A stretch of DNA of 64,000 nt from Desulfomonile sp963700305. Lineage in GTDB: Bacteria > Desulfobacterota > Desulfomonilia > Desulfomonilales > Desulfomonilaceae. The DNA lies in the NCBI GenBank assembly GCA_963700305.1, contig CAVOXB010000011.1, positions 754,211-818,210 on the forward strand, in the 5' to 3' direction. A model generated the notes under the pieces. That model was not told the origin of the DNA. It saw nothing but the letters and a program-made list of their open reading frames with translations, and ran no database searches. Positions 27,863 to 37,500 of this stretch are shown here, in pieces; within the stretch, counting starts at the first letter, position 1, and each line of letters opens with the position of its first letter. The position numbers were made by a program, and so were the translations under genes.

Positions 27863-28909
27863 ATGTCGGTTACCAGGTTCTGTGTGAGAACATATAATCA
27901 AGACCTGAAGATTTTTGCGAGTCCTGCGGCCAAGGCCTCGCTGGTGTTGTTTGGCATAGCGCTTCTCTTTCTGCCGCGGGTTGCCGGAACCTATGTGGCC
28001 TTCGTGTGTTGCGTGTGCGGAGTCTCGGTGATCAGCGCTTTGGGGTTGAACATCCTGACTGGCTGCACAGGCCTGATATCTCTGGGGCATGCCGCATTCA
28101 TGGGTATCGGGGGCTACACTGCCGCTATTCTAGCTTCCAAGTTCGGATTGCCTCTGATCGCCACTCTGCCACTTGCTGGTTTGGCTGCGGCTGTCGCCGG
28201 CTTTGTAGTTGGCGTGCCAACGTTGCGCCTAAAAGGTCTCTATCTGGTGGTAACCACTTTGGCGTTCCAGTTTATTGTGGAACATGTGATTTATCATTGG
28301 GAAAGCCTGACACAAGGGGACAAAGGCATCAGTTTGCCCGATCCCACTCTTTTTGGATACAAATTCGGAACATATGAATCTTTCTATTACATCATACTGG
28401 CCGTTGCATTACTCACTGCGATATTTGCAAAAAATCTGGCCATGAGCCGGACGGGCAGGGCTTTGGTTGCCATCAGAGATCGCGACATAGCAGCTGAAAT
28501 GATTGGTATTAATGTTTCCAAGTACAAAATTCTGGCCTTTGTCGTAAGCTCCTTTATTGCCGGTCTGGCAGGAGGACTGTACGCTTACCTTCTCCGTCTC
28601 ATCAGTCCGGATCATTTCACCTTTAGTCAGTCCATTCTTTATATTGCGATGATTATCGTGGGAGGCATGGGCACGGTGCTCGGATCGATCGTAGGAGCCC
28701 TGTTCATGGTGTTGCTGCCTGAGGCCCTGAATGCCGTATCCGGGCCTTTGGCATCGGCTTATCCCGCATTGGCGCCTCGGATCGGCGGTGTTTCCGCAGC
28801 CGTATATGGAATGGTGATAATTCTGTTCCTTCTCCTGGAACCTAATGGTCTTTTCGGCATCTGGATCAGGATAAAACGATATTGGAAAACCTGGCCGTTC
28901 AGCTACTGA
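27863..28909 (+). CDS. livM: ABC transporter permease LivM
   Basis: Second permease of the liv system, 348 residues and about ten helices. Family motifs: ALGLNILTGCTGLISLGHAA, MGIGGYTAAIL, LRLKGLYLVVTTLAFQ, RDRDIAAEMIGINVSKYK (coupling loop), GGMGTVLGSIVGA. GAGGGAGTTT precedes ATG 27863. It ends the livF-livG-ligase-livH-livM series; the binding protein is 3.8 kb away on the other strand. A short inverted repeat overlaps the stop. Confidence 0.92.
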   Translation: MSVTRFCVRTYNQDLKIFASPAAKASLVLFGIALLFLPRVAGTYVAFVCCVCGVSVISALGLNILTGCTGLISLGHAAFMGIGGYTAAILASKFGLPLIATLPLAGLAAAVAGFVVGVPTLRLKGLYLVVTTLAFQFIVEHVIYHWESLTQGDKGISLPDPTLFGYKFGTYESFYYIILAVALLTAIFAKNLAMSRTGRALVAIRDRDIAAEMIGINVSKYKILAFVVSSFIAGLAGGLYAYLLRLISPDHFTFSQSILYIAMIIVGGMGTVLGSIVGALFMVLLPEALNAVSGPLASAYPALAPRIGGVSAAVYGMVIILFLLLEPNGLFGIWIRIKRYWKTWPFSY

Positions 28910-28968
28910 TACCAAACCCCCTTCGTAAAAGTAACTTTATCTCGCGTTGAGTCGCTGTTTTGGTATCA
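28907..28968. repeat. 10-base inverted repeat after livM
   Basis: TGATACCAAA at 28907-28916 and TTTGGTATCA at 28959-28968 are perfect inverted repeats around 42 bases. They could be a transcription terminator for the liv operon or the ends of a small mobile element, since a transposase relic begins 25 bases later. Confidence 0.5.
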
Positions 28969-28992
28969 CCTCGTCCGATTTAGGAGGTGAAT

Positions 28993-29172
28993 ATGGGAAG
29001 GGTGACAAGGGCGGTAGAACATCTGGGCATTGATGAACTTGTAGTGCGTACTGATAGCACCAAGAACGCATGGCACGTCCGCAAATTATTGGTAATTTGG
29101 AACGCCACAGTGGATCCTCGACGGGCAGGCTTCCAGAAGACTCTGCGTGGTAAAGCGTGCAGCCTATCGTAA
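28993..29172 (+). pseudogene. N-terminal remnant of an IS630-like transposase (tentative)
   Basis: ATG 28993 follows a strong AGGAGGTGAAT site. The 59-residue product begins MGRVTRAVEHLGIDELVVRT and contains VRKLLVIWNATVDPRRA, which resembles the N-terminal helix-turn-helix part of IS630-family/orphan transposase-like proteins. No catalytic DDE domain follows; the tail FQKTLRGKACSLS looks out of frame. A decayed or truncated element is likely. The family assignment is from memory of this N-terminal pattern and is not certain. Confidence 0.5.
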
Positions 29173-29259
29173 ATACCTTAGCTGCTTTACGACTGTCTAT
29201 TGAGGTCGTCCGGATCTAACCCCCAACAGAGAGTTAGCTCCAGACTATCAACGCAGTGG

Positions 29260-29544
29260 CTATTTCAAAAACTCCATTTTTGATCGGTACCGCATGTACG
29301 TATAGACAATGGGAATTAGTGTGCATGCGGCCAAGATCATCCCATAGACAAGATCTGTCTGGAATTCCATCTGCACATAAGCGATGCGGACAACGGAATC
29401 GCTTAGGTTGCTCATCATCCTCAGCAACACCAAGGCCAGCGGGATTCCGAAAAAAATCGAACAAAGAAGGCTCACTATATCGAAAAGTTTTCTCGCATCC
29501 TGTACGTCATCACACTCAGCCGAAGGAAAGCAACTCACGCTCAT
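29260..29544 (-). CDS. small membrane protein, function unknown
   Basis: 94 residues from ATG 29544, preceded by AAAGGAG about nine bases upstream. Two hydrophobic helices are predicted (IVSLLCSIFFGIPLALVLL and LVYGMILAACTLIPIVYTYM), with Cys residues near the N-terminus (SVSCFPSAECDD). No family recognised. It stands alone between the transposase relic and the DNA repair genes. Confidence 0.55.
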   Translation of the reverse strand: MSVSCFPSAECDDVQDARKLFDIVSLLCSIFFGIPLALVLLRMMSNLSDSVVRIAYVQMEFQTDLVYGMILAACTLIPIVYTYMRYRSKMEFLK

Positions 29545-29859
29545 GGTTGTGGCTCCTTTCGCGTAATCTTGAACTGAAGTTAATTCTTCAACCGCTCTTT
29601 GTCCATGAGGGCTGCCAGGGAATTCTCGATTGCGGGCGATTCACGTTCAGTCAGCCTCAGGCTTGACATATTTGATTTTACGGGATTCGGCCGTATTCGC
29701 ATTCCGGCTTCCGGGGACTGTGCCTGCGCCAACAACTTTCCACTAGCAAATCCCGTTCCCAATTCCCATTTCGCTGACGTTGAGCATGAAACGGAGTAAT
29801 TATTTCAGAGTGAGCCATTTCAGCAGGGCTGACCGTTCAAAAGCCATGTCCGCGATGAG
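29545..29859. other. short non-coding stretch
   Basis: 315 bases between the small membrane protein and the end of the methyltransferase gene. Open frames here lack recognisable motifs or ribosome-binding sites. Confidence 0.45.
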
Positions 29860-30336
29860 TCACAGCGTGGACCGTTCCAGGTCAATGAGGCGCTTCTTGG
29901 TGTCCAGGCCGCCTCCGAATCCGGTCAGCGAGCCGTCGCTGCCGACGCACCGATGGCACGGTACAATGATAGGGATGGGGTTCTTTCCGATGGCTCCGCC
30001 TACGGCCCTGACTGCTTTTGGGTTGCCGATGACTTCTGCGATGGTTTTGTAGCTGACCAGCTCTCCGTAGGGGATGGTGAGCAGTGCCTGCCACACTCTG
30101 AGCTGAAAAGGCGTTCCCACAGTCGCCAGTGCGAGACCGAACTGTTTGAGCTCCCCCTTGAAATAGGCACGCAGTTGGGCTTTGACCGGCGCAAAGAACT
30201 CAGGCTGCTTCTGCCAATCGTCCTTGATGGTGGTCGGGTTTTTCTCCTTTGAAAAAACGATGTGCCGCAGCCCTTGTTCGTCTCCCACAAGGGTCAGGGT
30301 TCCGATCAAGCCTGTATCAAAATAGTCGTAGAACAT
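29860..30336 (-). CDS. ogt: methylated-DNA--protein-cysteine methyltransferase (Ogt-type)
   Basis: Suicide repair enzyme of 158 residues, normal length for Ogt. The active-site motif is VPCHRC (general MGMT motif PCHR), preceded by the winged-helix DNA-binding region PFQLRVWQALLTIPYGELVSY and AVRAVGGAIGKNP. It transfers the methyl group from O6-methylguanine to its own Cys. GGGAG precedes ATG 30336. It begins 12 bases after the stop of the Ada/AlkA gene, so both alkylation-repair genes form an operon. This stretch looks more GC-rich than its neighbours, possibly acquired. Confidence 0.93.
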   Translation of the reverse strand: MFYDYFDTGLIGTLTLVGDEQGLRHIVFSKEKNPTTIKDDWQKQPEFFAPVKAQLRAYFKGELKQFGLALATVGTPFQLRVWQALLTIPYGELVSYKTIAEVIGNPKAVRAVGGAIGKNPIPIIVPCHRCVGSDGSLTGFGGGLDTKKRLIDLERSTL

Positions 30337-30348
30337 GACATTCTCCCT

Positions 30349-31800
30349 TTAGCCGTGCCAGAGGTACATGGCCGCGTAAGCACGCCACGGGCGCCACTCT
30401 TCGGCCCTTTGCCTGATTTGTTTTGGGGTAAGCCGTTTATCGCCTTGCTGCAGCGCCTTGATAATGCCCAGATCCGCGGCTGGAAAAGCGTCAGGTTCAC
30501 CCATTGCCCGCATGGCTATGTACTGAGCCGTCCAGTCCCCGATACCAGGAATCCGAGTCAATTGTTCAATGAAATCCGAAAGCGACCCATTCACTACAAA
30601 TGAAATCCTTTCTCGATCCACTTCTTCCGCCAACGCTCGGACCGTCCGAACCCGCGTTTCGGGCATGCCGACCATTCCCAGGTCACAAGCGCTCAACTCA
30701 TGTGCGGTTGGGAAGAAGTGAGTGAGTTCCGGATGGTCCACGGATTCAAACATCGGCCCAGCCTTTGAGGCGATCCGTCCAATGACGGTGCGGGCTCCCT
30801 TGACTGAAATCTGCTGGCCTACCACCGCCCGTACGGCAACTTCAAATAGGTCCCACGCGCCTGGAAGCCTGAGGCCCGGCTGTTTGCGCACCAGCCTTTC
30901 CAGCAGACTGTCTGCGGCCAAGACATCGTGAATGGCCGTCATATTGGCGTCCAGGTCAAACATGCGACGCACCCTCTCAACAATGGGCATCAGGTCGCGG
31001 CTGTCCGATAAGGCCACTGTCAGAAGCAATGAGTTATCTCGCGGTCGGTGGCCCACGGAAATCACACCGGTGGTCTCGTTAATCCGTATCGTGCGATGAT
31101 AGTTGCCGCGTGCAACGGACTCCACGCCCGGTATAGACCGCAACTCGAAAAACTCCAGCATGCGCTTCCAATGAAAGGGCGGGCGGTAGGGCAAGGTCAA
31201 CGTGCATTGAAACAGAGCGCTCCCGGTGGTCCTGTTGCCATTGCTCGGCCTGCGAAGCGCAGACGGGGTTGTGCCATAGATCTTGATAAACGCGGCATTG
31301 AATCGCCGGATGCTGCCGAAACCCGATGCAAAAGCGATTTCGGTGACGGGCAGCGATGTTTCGCTCAACAGCTTTTTTGCAAACAGGATTTTTTGGGTGG
31401 TTGCCAAACTTTTGGGCGAGGCTCCGATATGGGTTTGAAACAGTCGGCGCAAGTGACGACTGCCCACACCAAGCCTCGAGGCCAGGTCCTCCAGGCTTCC
31501 TTCATTCAACGCACCCTGACGGATCAGCACCAAGGCCCGGGAAACCGTGGCGGATGTACCGTTCCAGGCCGGACTGCCGGGCGCTGCCTCGGGCAGGCAT
31601 CGGAGACAAGGACGCAACCCTGCTTCAGCCGCTGCAGCAGCCGAAGGAAAGTAGACAATGTTCTCAGCCTTGGGTGCACGCGCGGGGCATATGGGGCGGC
31701 AATAAATACCGGTGCTCAAAACACCTATGAAGAACAGGCCGTCGAACCGAGTGTCTCTCGCCAACCGCGCCCTGTCGCAAATCCGTGTATCAAGTCTCAT
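30349..31800 (-). CDS. alkA: Ada-type regulatory domain fused to AlkA DNA-3-methyladenine glycosylase
   Basis: Protein of 483 residues in three parts. The Ada zinc/methyl-acceptor domain has four Cys (YCRPICPAR, RPCLRCLP). An AraC helix-turn-helix follows (LEDLASRLGVGSRHLRRLF, TEIAFASGFGSIRRFNAAF). The AlkA part has an N-terminal β domain and then the HhH-GPD fold (VGQQISVKGARTVIGRIA, LTRIPGIGDWTAQYIAMRA, catalytic Asp likely in AADLGI). It excises alkylated bases and may activate its own operon when methylated. ATG 31800 is chosen because GAGGCGACAGAC precedes it; ATG 31830 is an in-frame alternative. ogt follows immediately. Confidence 0.92.
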   Translation of the reverse strand: MRLDTRICDRARLARDTRFDGLFFIGVLSTGIYCRPICPARAPKAENIVYFPSAAAAAEAGLRPCLRCLPEAAPGSPAWNGTSATVSRALVLIRQGALNEGSLEDLASRLGVGSRHLRRLFQTHIGASPKSLATTQKILFAKKLLSETSLPVTEIAFASGFGSIRRFNAAFIKIYGTTPSALRRPSNGNRTTGSALFQCTLTLPYRPPFHWKRMLEFFELRSIPGVESVARGNYHRTIRINETTGVISVGHRPRDNSLLLTVALSDSRDLMPIVERVRRMFDLDANMTAIHDVLAADSLLERLVRKQPGLRLPGAWDLFEVAVRAVVGQQISVKGARTVIGRIASKAGPMFESVDHPELTHFFPTAHELSACDLGMVGMPETRVRTVRALAEEVDRERISFVVNGSLSDFIEQLTRIPGIGDWTAQYIAMRAMGEPDAFPAADLGIIKALQQGDKRLTPKQIRQRAEEWRPWRAYAAMYLWHG

Positions 31801-32182
31801 GTCTGTCGCCTCAGGCCCAGGATGCTTCAAATCCTGGCTGGATTTTACCCCGCTGGTGTTTTGAGCAACGATTCACGCAATCCAAAATTGTAACCATATG
31901 TTGATCACATTTCGCTATTGAGGCAAGACGTTTTCGGACATGGTTGTAAGAAGTGCCTGCAGGACAAAGAAAGAGAAAAGGGTCTGCGAAATTCCGGGCC
32001 AGGGTGTGAAAAGCACGGTGGACAAATTGTGGGCAAAAGATGAGACTGTTATATGGAAACCATCGAAACATAAGTTGGGCGTTTGCATTGAACGATCAAT
32101 TCGAATGGCCTCTATGGGAGAGGATTCGGCCGTCGACGATCTACGGATGCACTGTATCTTGTTGATGTCTGAAGGAGTCACG
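31801..32182. other. upstream region of the alkylation-repair operon
   Basis: About 380 bases between divergent genes. It should hold the promoters of the Ada/AlkA operon and of the broken cupin gene. Open frames on both strands show no recognisable domain. Confidence 0.4.
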
Positions 32183-32611
32183 CATGAAGCAGGAAATCAT
32201 CGGAAGAGGTCAAGGACGGGATTAAGATTGGTAAAGTGACCATATCTTCGTCAAGACCGCCTCGGACACGACCGGCGGCCGCGTTACGGTCGTGGAAGTC
32301 ACCCTGGAGCCAGGTTTTCACCTGCCGCGTCACTACCACGAAGAGATGACGGAGACCTTCTACATCCTCGATGGCGAAGTCGTGTTCCGATTTGACGATG
32401 AGACTGTGATCGCCACACCCGGAACGACTGTGAACGCCCGCCATATGTCGGGCACGATGTGACGAGTGAGAACGGCGGGAAGCTGCTCACCATCTTCACT
32501 CCAGGCGGATTCGACAAGTACCTGGCGGAAATGGCCTCTCTCACTGAAGAGCAGCTCGCCGACGATGAACTGATTACAGGCCTGGCTGAGAAGTACGACT
32601 CCTGGAAGTAG
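32183..32611 (+). pseudogene. broken cupin-domain protein gene
   Basis: ATG 32183 (MKQEIIGRGQG) follows AAGGAG. The cupin fold is seen in pieces: VKTASDTTGGRVTVVEVTLE, then PGFHLPRHYHEEMTETFYIL (metal-binding His residues and Glu), DGEVVFRFDDE. The frame then stops at HMSGTM, while the next frame carries GHDVTSENGGKLLTIF, TPGGFDKYLAEM and ends AEKYDSWK-stop at 32611. A stop and frame break also lie near 32225-32255. At least three lesions suggest real decay, or poor sequence. GC-rich codons suggest transfer. Family: small cupin proteins, often of unknown function. Confidence 0.65.
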
Positions 32612-32730
32612 CGGTTTAGTGATGCTGACAGCGCTCAGGAAGACCCATACCCTGCGCCTATTAAGTCGGGCCAGTGGACTGCGAGCACCAAAACAACAGC
32701 GAGGCAACGAGTAATTATTACTTGCGCAAG

Positions 32731-33951
32731 TTAAGGGTTCCTGTTCACCTTTTTGAGTTCCTCGGGAGTGCGGCATATCTGTTCTCCCTGGATCGACTGT
32801 ATGTTTGTGAGCACTGCGAAACCGTATTTGTCGCTGTATGCAGTCTCGCCCCATACCACGTCTTCTACAACTTGATGGTCCTCAGGACGCATGATTTTCC
32901 ATCCCTCTGGAGTCAGCCAGGCGAGGGGTTCTCTTTCCACTGCTTTCACTATAGCCTCTGGATCCGCGGTTCCCGCACGTTCCAACGCGGCCTTGATGAA
33001 GTAGACCCCCGCATACGTTTCTTCGGCCATGTAATCCGGGTATTCTTTGTATTTATCGTGGTATTTCTTGACAAACTCTCTGTTTTCTGCGGAATCCGGC
33101 GTGGTAAAGAAATATCGAGATGCCATGAACAGGCCTGCTGGAGTTTCTTTGCCAAGGGGGACGAGAGTCTCAAGAGCCGCTCCCACGGGAAAAGCGAACT
33201 TGATCTCATCGAAAAGCTTGGCTTCCTTTGCCTGTCTGATAAAATCCACAGCGTCCTGACCCCACAATGGGCACCAGACGGCATCCGGCTTCACTTTACG
33301 AATCTGCTCTATGTGCGTGCCGTATTCTTTGGCCATGAGTTTCGGAAATATCTCGCCCACGACCTCCATATCGGGCTTCAACTCCTTCAGTTTTTCCCTG
33401 AATAAACGCCAGGATTCGTGGCCATAGTTGTAATCGGGACCAATACACATCCACCGCTTGTAAGGTCTGGATGCCATGAAGTAGGCGGCTGCACGGGAAT
33501 GCATCATTACATTACTCAGTGTACTGAACAGATAGGGGTTGAATTTGGCTCCGGTTAAGGTGTCCGTGGCTGCTTGCGTGACAACGAGGATTTTCTTGTG
33601 CTTTCGCGCAGTCTCCGATAGAGCCATGGCGACACCGCTGGAAGTAGGTCCCATGAGAAAATCGACCTTGTCCTCAGCGATGAATTTCTCTGCAAGCTCG
33701 ACGGCAACCTCTGGCTTCAATTTCGTGTCCCCGAAAGTGGCCACCAGCTTTCGGCCGAGCACGCCGCCTAAGCCATTGATTTCCTCCATTGCCATTTCAG
33801 TCGCCCGCTGGCCGTTTATCCCGTAGCCTCCGAGTGGGCCGGAGCTGATGAACATGACTCCTAATTTGATCGGTTTGTCATCCGAATAAACAGGGTTTAC
33901 GAGAGTTGCCGTCAAGAAAAGCGCAAAACAAAGAATAACCAACTTTCTCAT
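32731..33951 (-). CDS. livK: ABC transporter substrate-binding protein (LivK-type)
   Basis: Periplasmic binding protein of 406 residues, type 1 fold. Signal peptide MRKLVILCFALFLTATLVNPVYS, then IKLGVMFISSGPLGGYGING, ATEMAMEEINGLGGVLG, FLMGPTSSGVAMALSE, and the hinge region DYNYGHESW. The family delivers amino acids, amides or aromatic acids to LivHMGF. GGGGGT precedes ATG 33951. It faces the livFGHM operon with ~3.8 kb of repair genes, a transposase relic and a cupin remnant between them, so it has its own promoter. Tandem Trp/Tyr-rich binding-site positions hint at a hydrophobic ligand (weak inference). Confidence 0.9.
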   Translation of the reverse strand: MRKLVILCFALFLTATLVNPVYSDDKPIKLGVMFISSGPLGGYGINGQRATEMAMEEINGLGGVLGRKLVATFGDTKLKPEVAVELAEKFIAEDKVDFLMGPTSSGVAMALSETARKHKKILVVTQAATDTLTGAKFNPYLFSTLSNVMMHSRAAAYFMASRPYKRWMCIGPDYNYGHESWRLFREKLKELKPDMEVVGEIFPKLMAKEYGTHIEQIRKVKPDAVWCPLWGQDAVDFIRQAKEAKLFDEIKFAFPVGAALETLVPLGKETPAGLFMASRYFFTTPDSAENREFVKKYHDKYKEYPDYMAEETYAGVYFIKAALERAGTADPEAIVKAVEREPLAWLTPEGWKIMRPEDHQVVEDVVWGETAYSDKYGFAVLTNIQSIQGEQICRTPEELKKVNRNP

Positions 33952-34514
33952 GATCTACCCCCTTGATTAAATGCGTCTTGGTTTAAAAAACCGCTAGAAA
34001 TCATTGGCAAAAACATGGCTACCAAGCTTGTTGATCAGCTTTCATTACCCATAATGGCTCCGCCCTTGCAGATACACCTCCTTTTCCAAAAGCAGTTGCC
34101 CGCTCTGCCACTCTTGCATAGTCGCCGAATCTCGCTACTGCGTCAACGATTCCTCCTCTGCCCTCGGGTCATGGTGGTATAAAACGAGTTGTAAGATCAC
34201 CAACGGGGCCCAATGCCTGGGGCAGACTGAGCCTCCCTAGGTATTGCGGGTGACCCTGATTCAGCTTTTTCGGGGCCAGAGGAACCGTTCCGCAACCGGC
34301 CGCCTAACGAAAGCCCCCCGGAGAGGTAAGACCGCTGTATGATTCCGGTTGAATCATGAGCGTCCTAAACTCTCCCCCTCAATTCTTTGCGTGCGCGTGA
34401 CTTTGTAGGCAATGGCAATCATGATAAGATTACACAAGGCCTCACTGACTTTAGTGATTTCTAACCATTTTGCATTGTGTCGTCTGAATCGTCGAAAAAT
34501 TTTCGGAGTCCACT
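33952..34514. other. divergent regulatory region with a small palindrome
   Basis: 563 bases between livK and the PocR hybrid kinase. ATGATTC-N5-GAATCAT at 34339-34357 is an inverted repeat ~160 bases before the kinase start and could be an operator. No gene is seen. Confidence 0.4.
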
Positions 34515-37500
34515 ATGACTGAACAAGACCGCTTTCTCGTAAAAAAGCCGTTAGCCGTTGATGCGGAAGAATCCGGCGATAGAGCGCAGAAAGGGGACGG
34601 CGTTGCCCAAGCTGAATTGCAGGAGAAAATCCTGGAAATCGAGCGTTTCAACAGTCTGGTCATGGCAAGGGAACAGCGGATCCTTGACCTGAAGAAGGAG
34701 GCAAACGCGTTGGCAGAGGCTGCCGGCAAGGCAGCGCCTTACGGATCCTTGGAGCAGATTGAAAAGGATGCGGCCTTGGACGAGGCGGTACTGGCGATGG
34801 CGGATCGAGGTGAAGACGTAGGCTCTGATCCTGAGGAATTGCAGGTATCGGACTTGTTGGATCTTGAGGATTTGCAGACTCTTCTCACCAACTTCTGCGA
34901 CGCAGTAGGGGTTGCTTCAGCCATATCAGACCTCAAAGGCAACCTTCTGGCATTTGCAAACTTTCGGCGAGCTTGCACCGATTTCCATCGCGTTGGCGAG
35001 ATTTCCTCTCAACGCTGTATCGAAAGCGACACATTACTGGGTTCCAGACTTGAGGAAGGTCAGGATTTCACCATTTATCAATGCAAAAATGGCATGACGG
35101 ACGCGGCTTCGCCGCTGATCATAGACGGTAAGCACCTGGCCAATATTCTCATCGGCCAGTTCCATTTGAAGGAACCTGATCTGGACTTCTTTCGTCGCCA
35201 GGCTCGAGACCTCGGTTACGATGAAGAGGATTATTTGGCATCCATCAAGGAAGTGCCAATCATGTCCGAGGAGAAGCTGCCCAGCATTCTCGGTTTCTTG
35301 TCAGGTTTCGCCAAGATCGTAGGCTCCCTCACGCTAGACCGAATTCGCGCTTCACAGGCAGCCGAGGATCTAAAAAGGAGAGCCGAGGAACTGCGCCGCA
35401 GTCAGGCAGCGGCTTTGAGCCTGGCCGAGGATGCAGAAATGGCCCGCAGCGAGATCGCGCGATACAGGGATCATCTGGAGCAGTTGGTCAAGGATCGCAC
35501 CGATGAGCTGCGCGTATCGGAGGAACGCACCCGGCTGCTCCTGGAATCTGTGGGCGAGGGGATCATCGGCGTGAACACGGATGGCAAGATCACTTTTGTC
35601 AATCCTGCCGCATGTCGAATGCTCGAATACTCGCCGGATGAATTTGAGGGCCAGGGTCTCCACAGCCTCATTCACCATTCTCATGAGGATGGTTCCCCAT
35701 ATCCTCAAAAAGATTGCCCCATGTACAAGACCTTTTCACTTGGCGCCGTAGGTCATGTCGATAATGAAGTCCTGTGGCGAAAAGAGGGCACGAGTTTTCC
35801 CGTAGCCTATTCCAGCAACCCTATTCATAAGGACGGCGGAGTTGTCGGCGCAGTGGTCACGTTTAGAGACATCACCGACCGCCGCCGAGCCGAGGAGGCA
35901 CTTGCAGAAAGTGAACGCAGAACGCGCACGATTTTGGAGACGGCCATCGAGGGGGTCTGGATGGTCGACAATGATGCCGCCACACTGATTGCAAACCCCG
36001 CCCTATGCACGATTTTGGGCAGGCCACCGGAAGAGATAATCGGCCGTCATATTTTTGATTTTGTTGATGAGGAGAACCGCCAGATCTTTCTGGACCAGCT
36101 CGAGAAAAGAAAGAAAGGACAGTCAGGGGCCTATGAGATTTCATTGCAAAGATCTGACGGGGTGAACGTACCCTGTCTTTTCAATGCCAGCCCTTTTCTT
36201 GACGAAAAAGGTTTCAACAAGGGCTCTTTCGCGCTCGTGACCGATATAACTGCTCGAAAACTGGCCGATGAGCAGGTTCGCCGCGCCAAGGAGATAGCTG
36301 AGGAAGCCACTCGGATGAAGAGCGATTTTCTGGCCAACATGAGTCACGAGATCAGGACACCTATGAATGCTGTGATTGGCATGGCCCACCTGGCCCTTCA
36401 GACAGAGCTCACTCCAAAACAGGCTGACTACGTGAGAAAGATACAGCGTTCCGCACATTCTCTTCTGGGAATCATCAATGACATCCTGGATTTCTCCAAG
36501 ATCGAAGCGGGAAAGATGCATATGGAGTCCGTGGATTTCAGCCTGGATGAAGTCCTCGACAACGTGTCCACGTTGGTGGGAGTGAAGGTGCATGAGAAGG
36601 AGCTCGAGTTCTTGATGGATACATCAAAGGATGTGCCCCTTGGGTTGGTGGGCGATCCGCTGAGGCTGGGGCAAATCTTGACCAACCTGTGCAACAACGC
36701 GGTGAAATTCACACAAGAGGGTGAGATCGTGATTTCCACCAAAGTGTTGGAGAAAGACAAGGAGTGGGTCAGGCTCCAGTTTTGTGTTCGAGACACCGGG
36801 GTCGGCCTGACCGAAGAACAGAAGGGGAAGCTGTTTCAAGCTTTTAGCCAGGCAGACTCTTCTACCACGAGAAAATACGGTGGGACAGGGCTCGGGCTTA
36901 CAATCTGCAAGCGTTTTGTCAACATGATGGGAGGGGAGATCTGGGTTGAGAGCGAACCTGGAAAGGGGAGCGAGTTCGTATTCACGGCAAAATTCGGTTT
37001 AGCGAGGAAGGTCTCAAGGAGGCACATGGAGCCATCAGTGAGCCTGCGGGGGATGCGGGTTCTGGTGGTGGACGACAATGCCTCATCCAGGGAGATTCTG
37101 CAAACTTTGCTGGAAACCATGAGTTTCAAAGTAACCGTTGCAGCTTCTGCCGAGGAAGGGATAGCAGAGTTGGAGAAAGAGGCCAAAGCCAGTCCCTATA
37201 GGCTGGTACTAATGGACTGGAGGATGCCTGGTATGGACGGGATCAAAGCGTGCGCGGTGATCAAGAGGCATCCGGGACTCCCTCAGAAGCCCAAGATTAT
37301 CATCGCGACCGCCTATGGTCGTGAAGAGGTCATGCAGAGATCCGAGAAGGTGGGGGTGGACGGCTTTCTTCTTAAGCCAGTAGGCCAGTCAGTGCTTTTT
37401 GACGCGATCATGGTCGCTTTTGGGAAGGAATCTCCAGAGGGTGAGGCCGTGGCACGGGTGAGCAGCAGTGATGAGGAAGAGCTGCGAAAGATTTGCGGGG

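Noticed and set aside
31048..31893. 281-codon plus-strand open frame
   Set aside because: Lies antisense to the Ada/AlkA gene, whose domains are all recognised; the plus-strand product has no motif and no ribosome-binding site.
32674..33405. 243-codon plus-strand open frame
   Set aside because: Antisense to livK.
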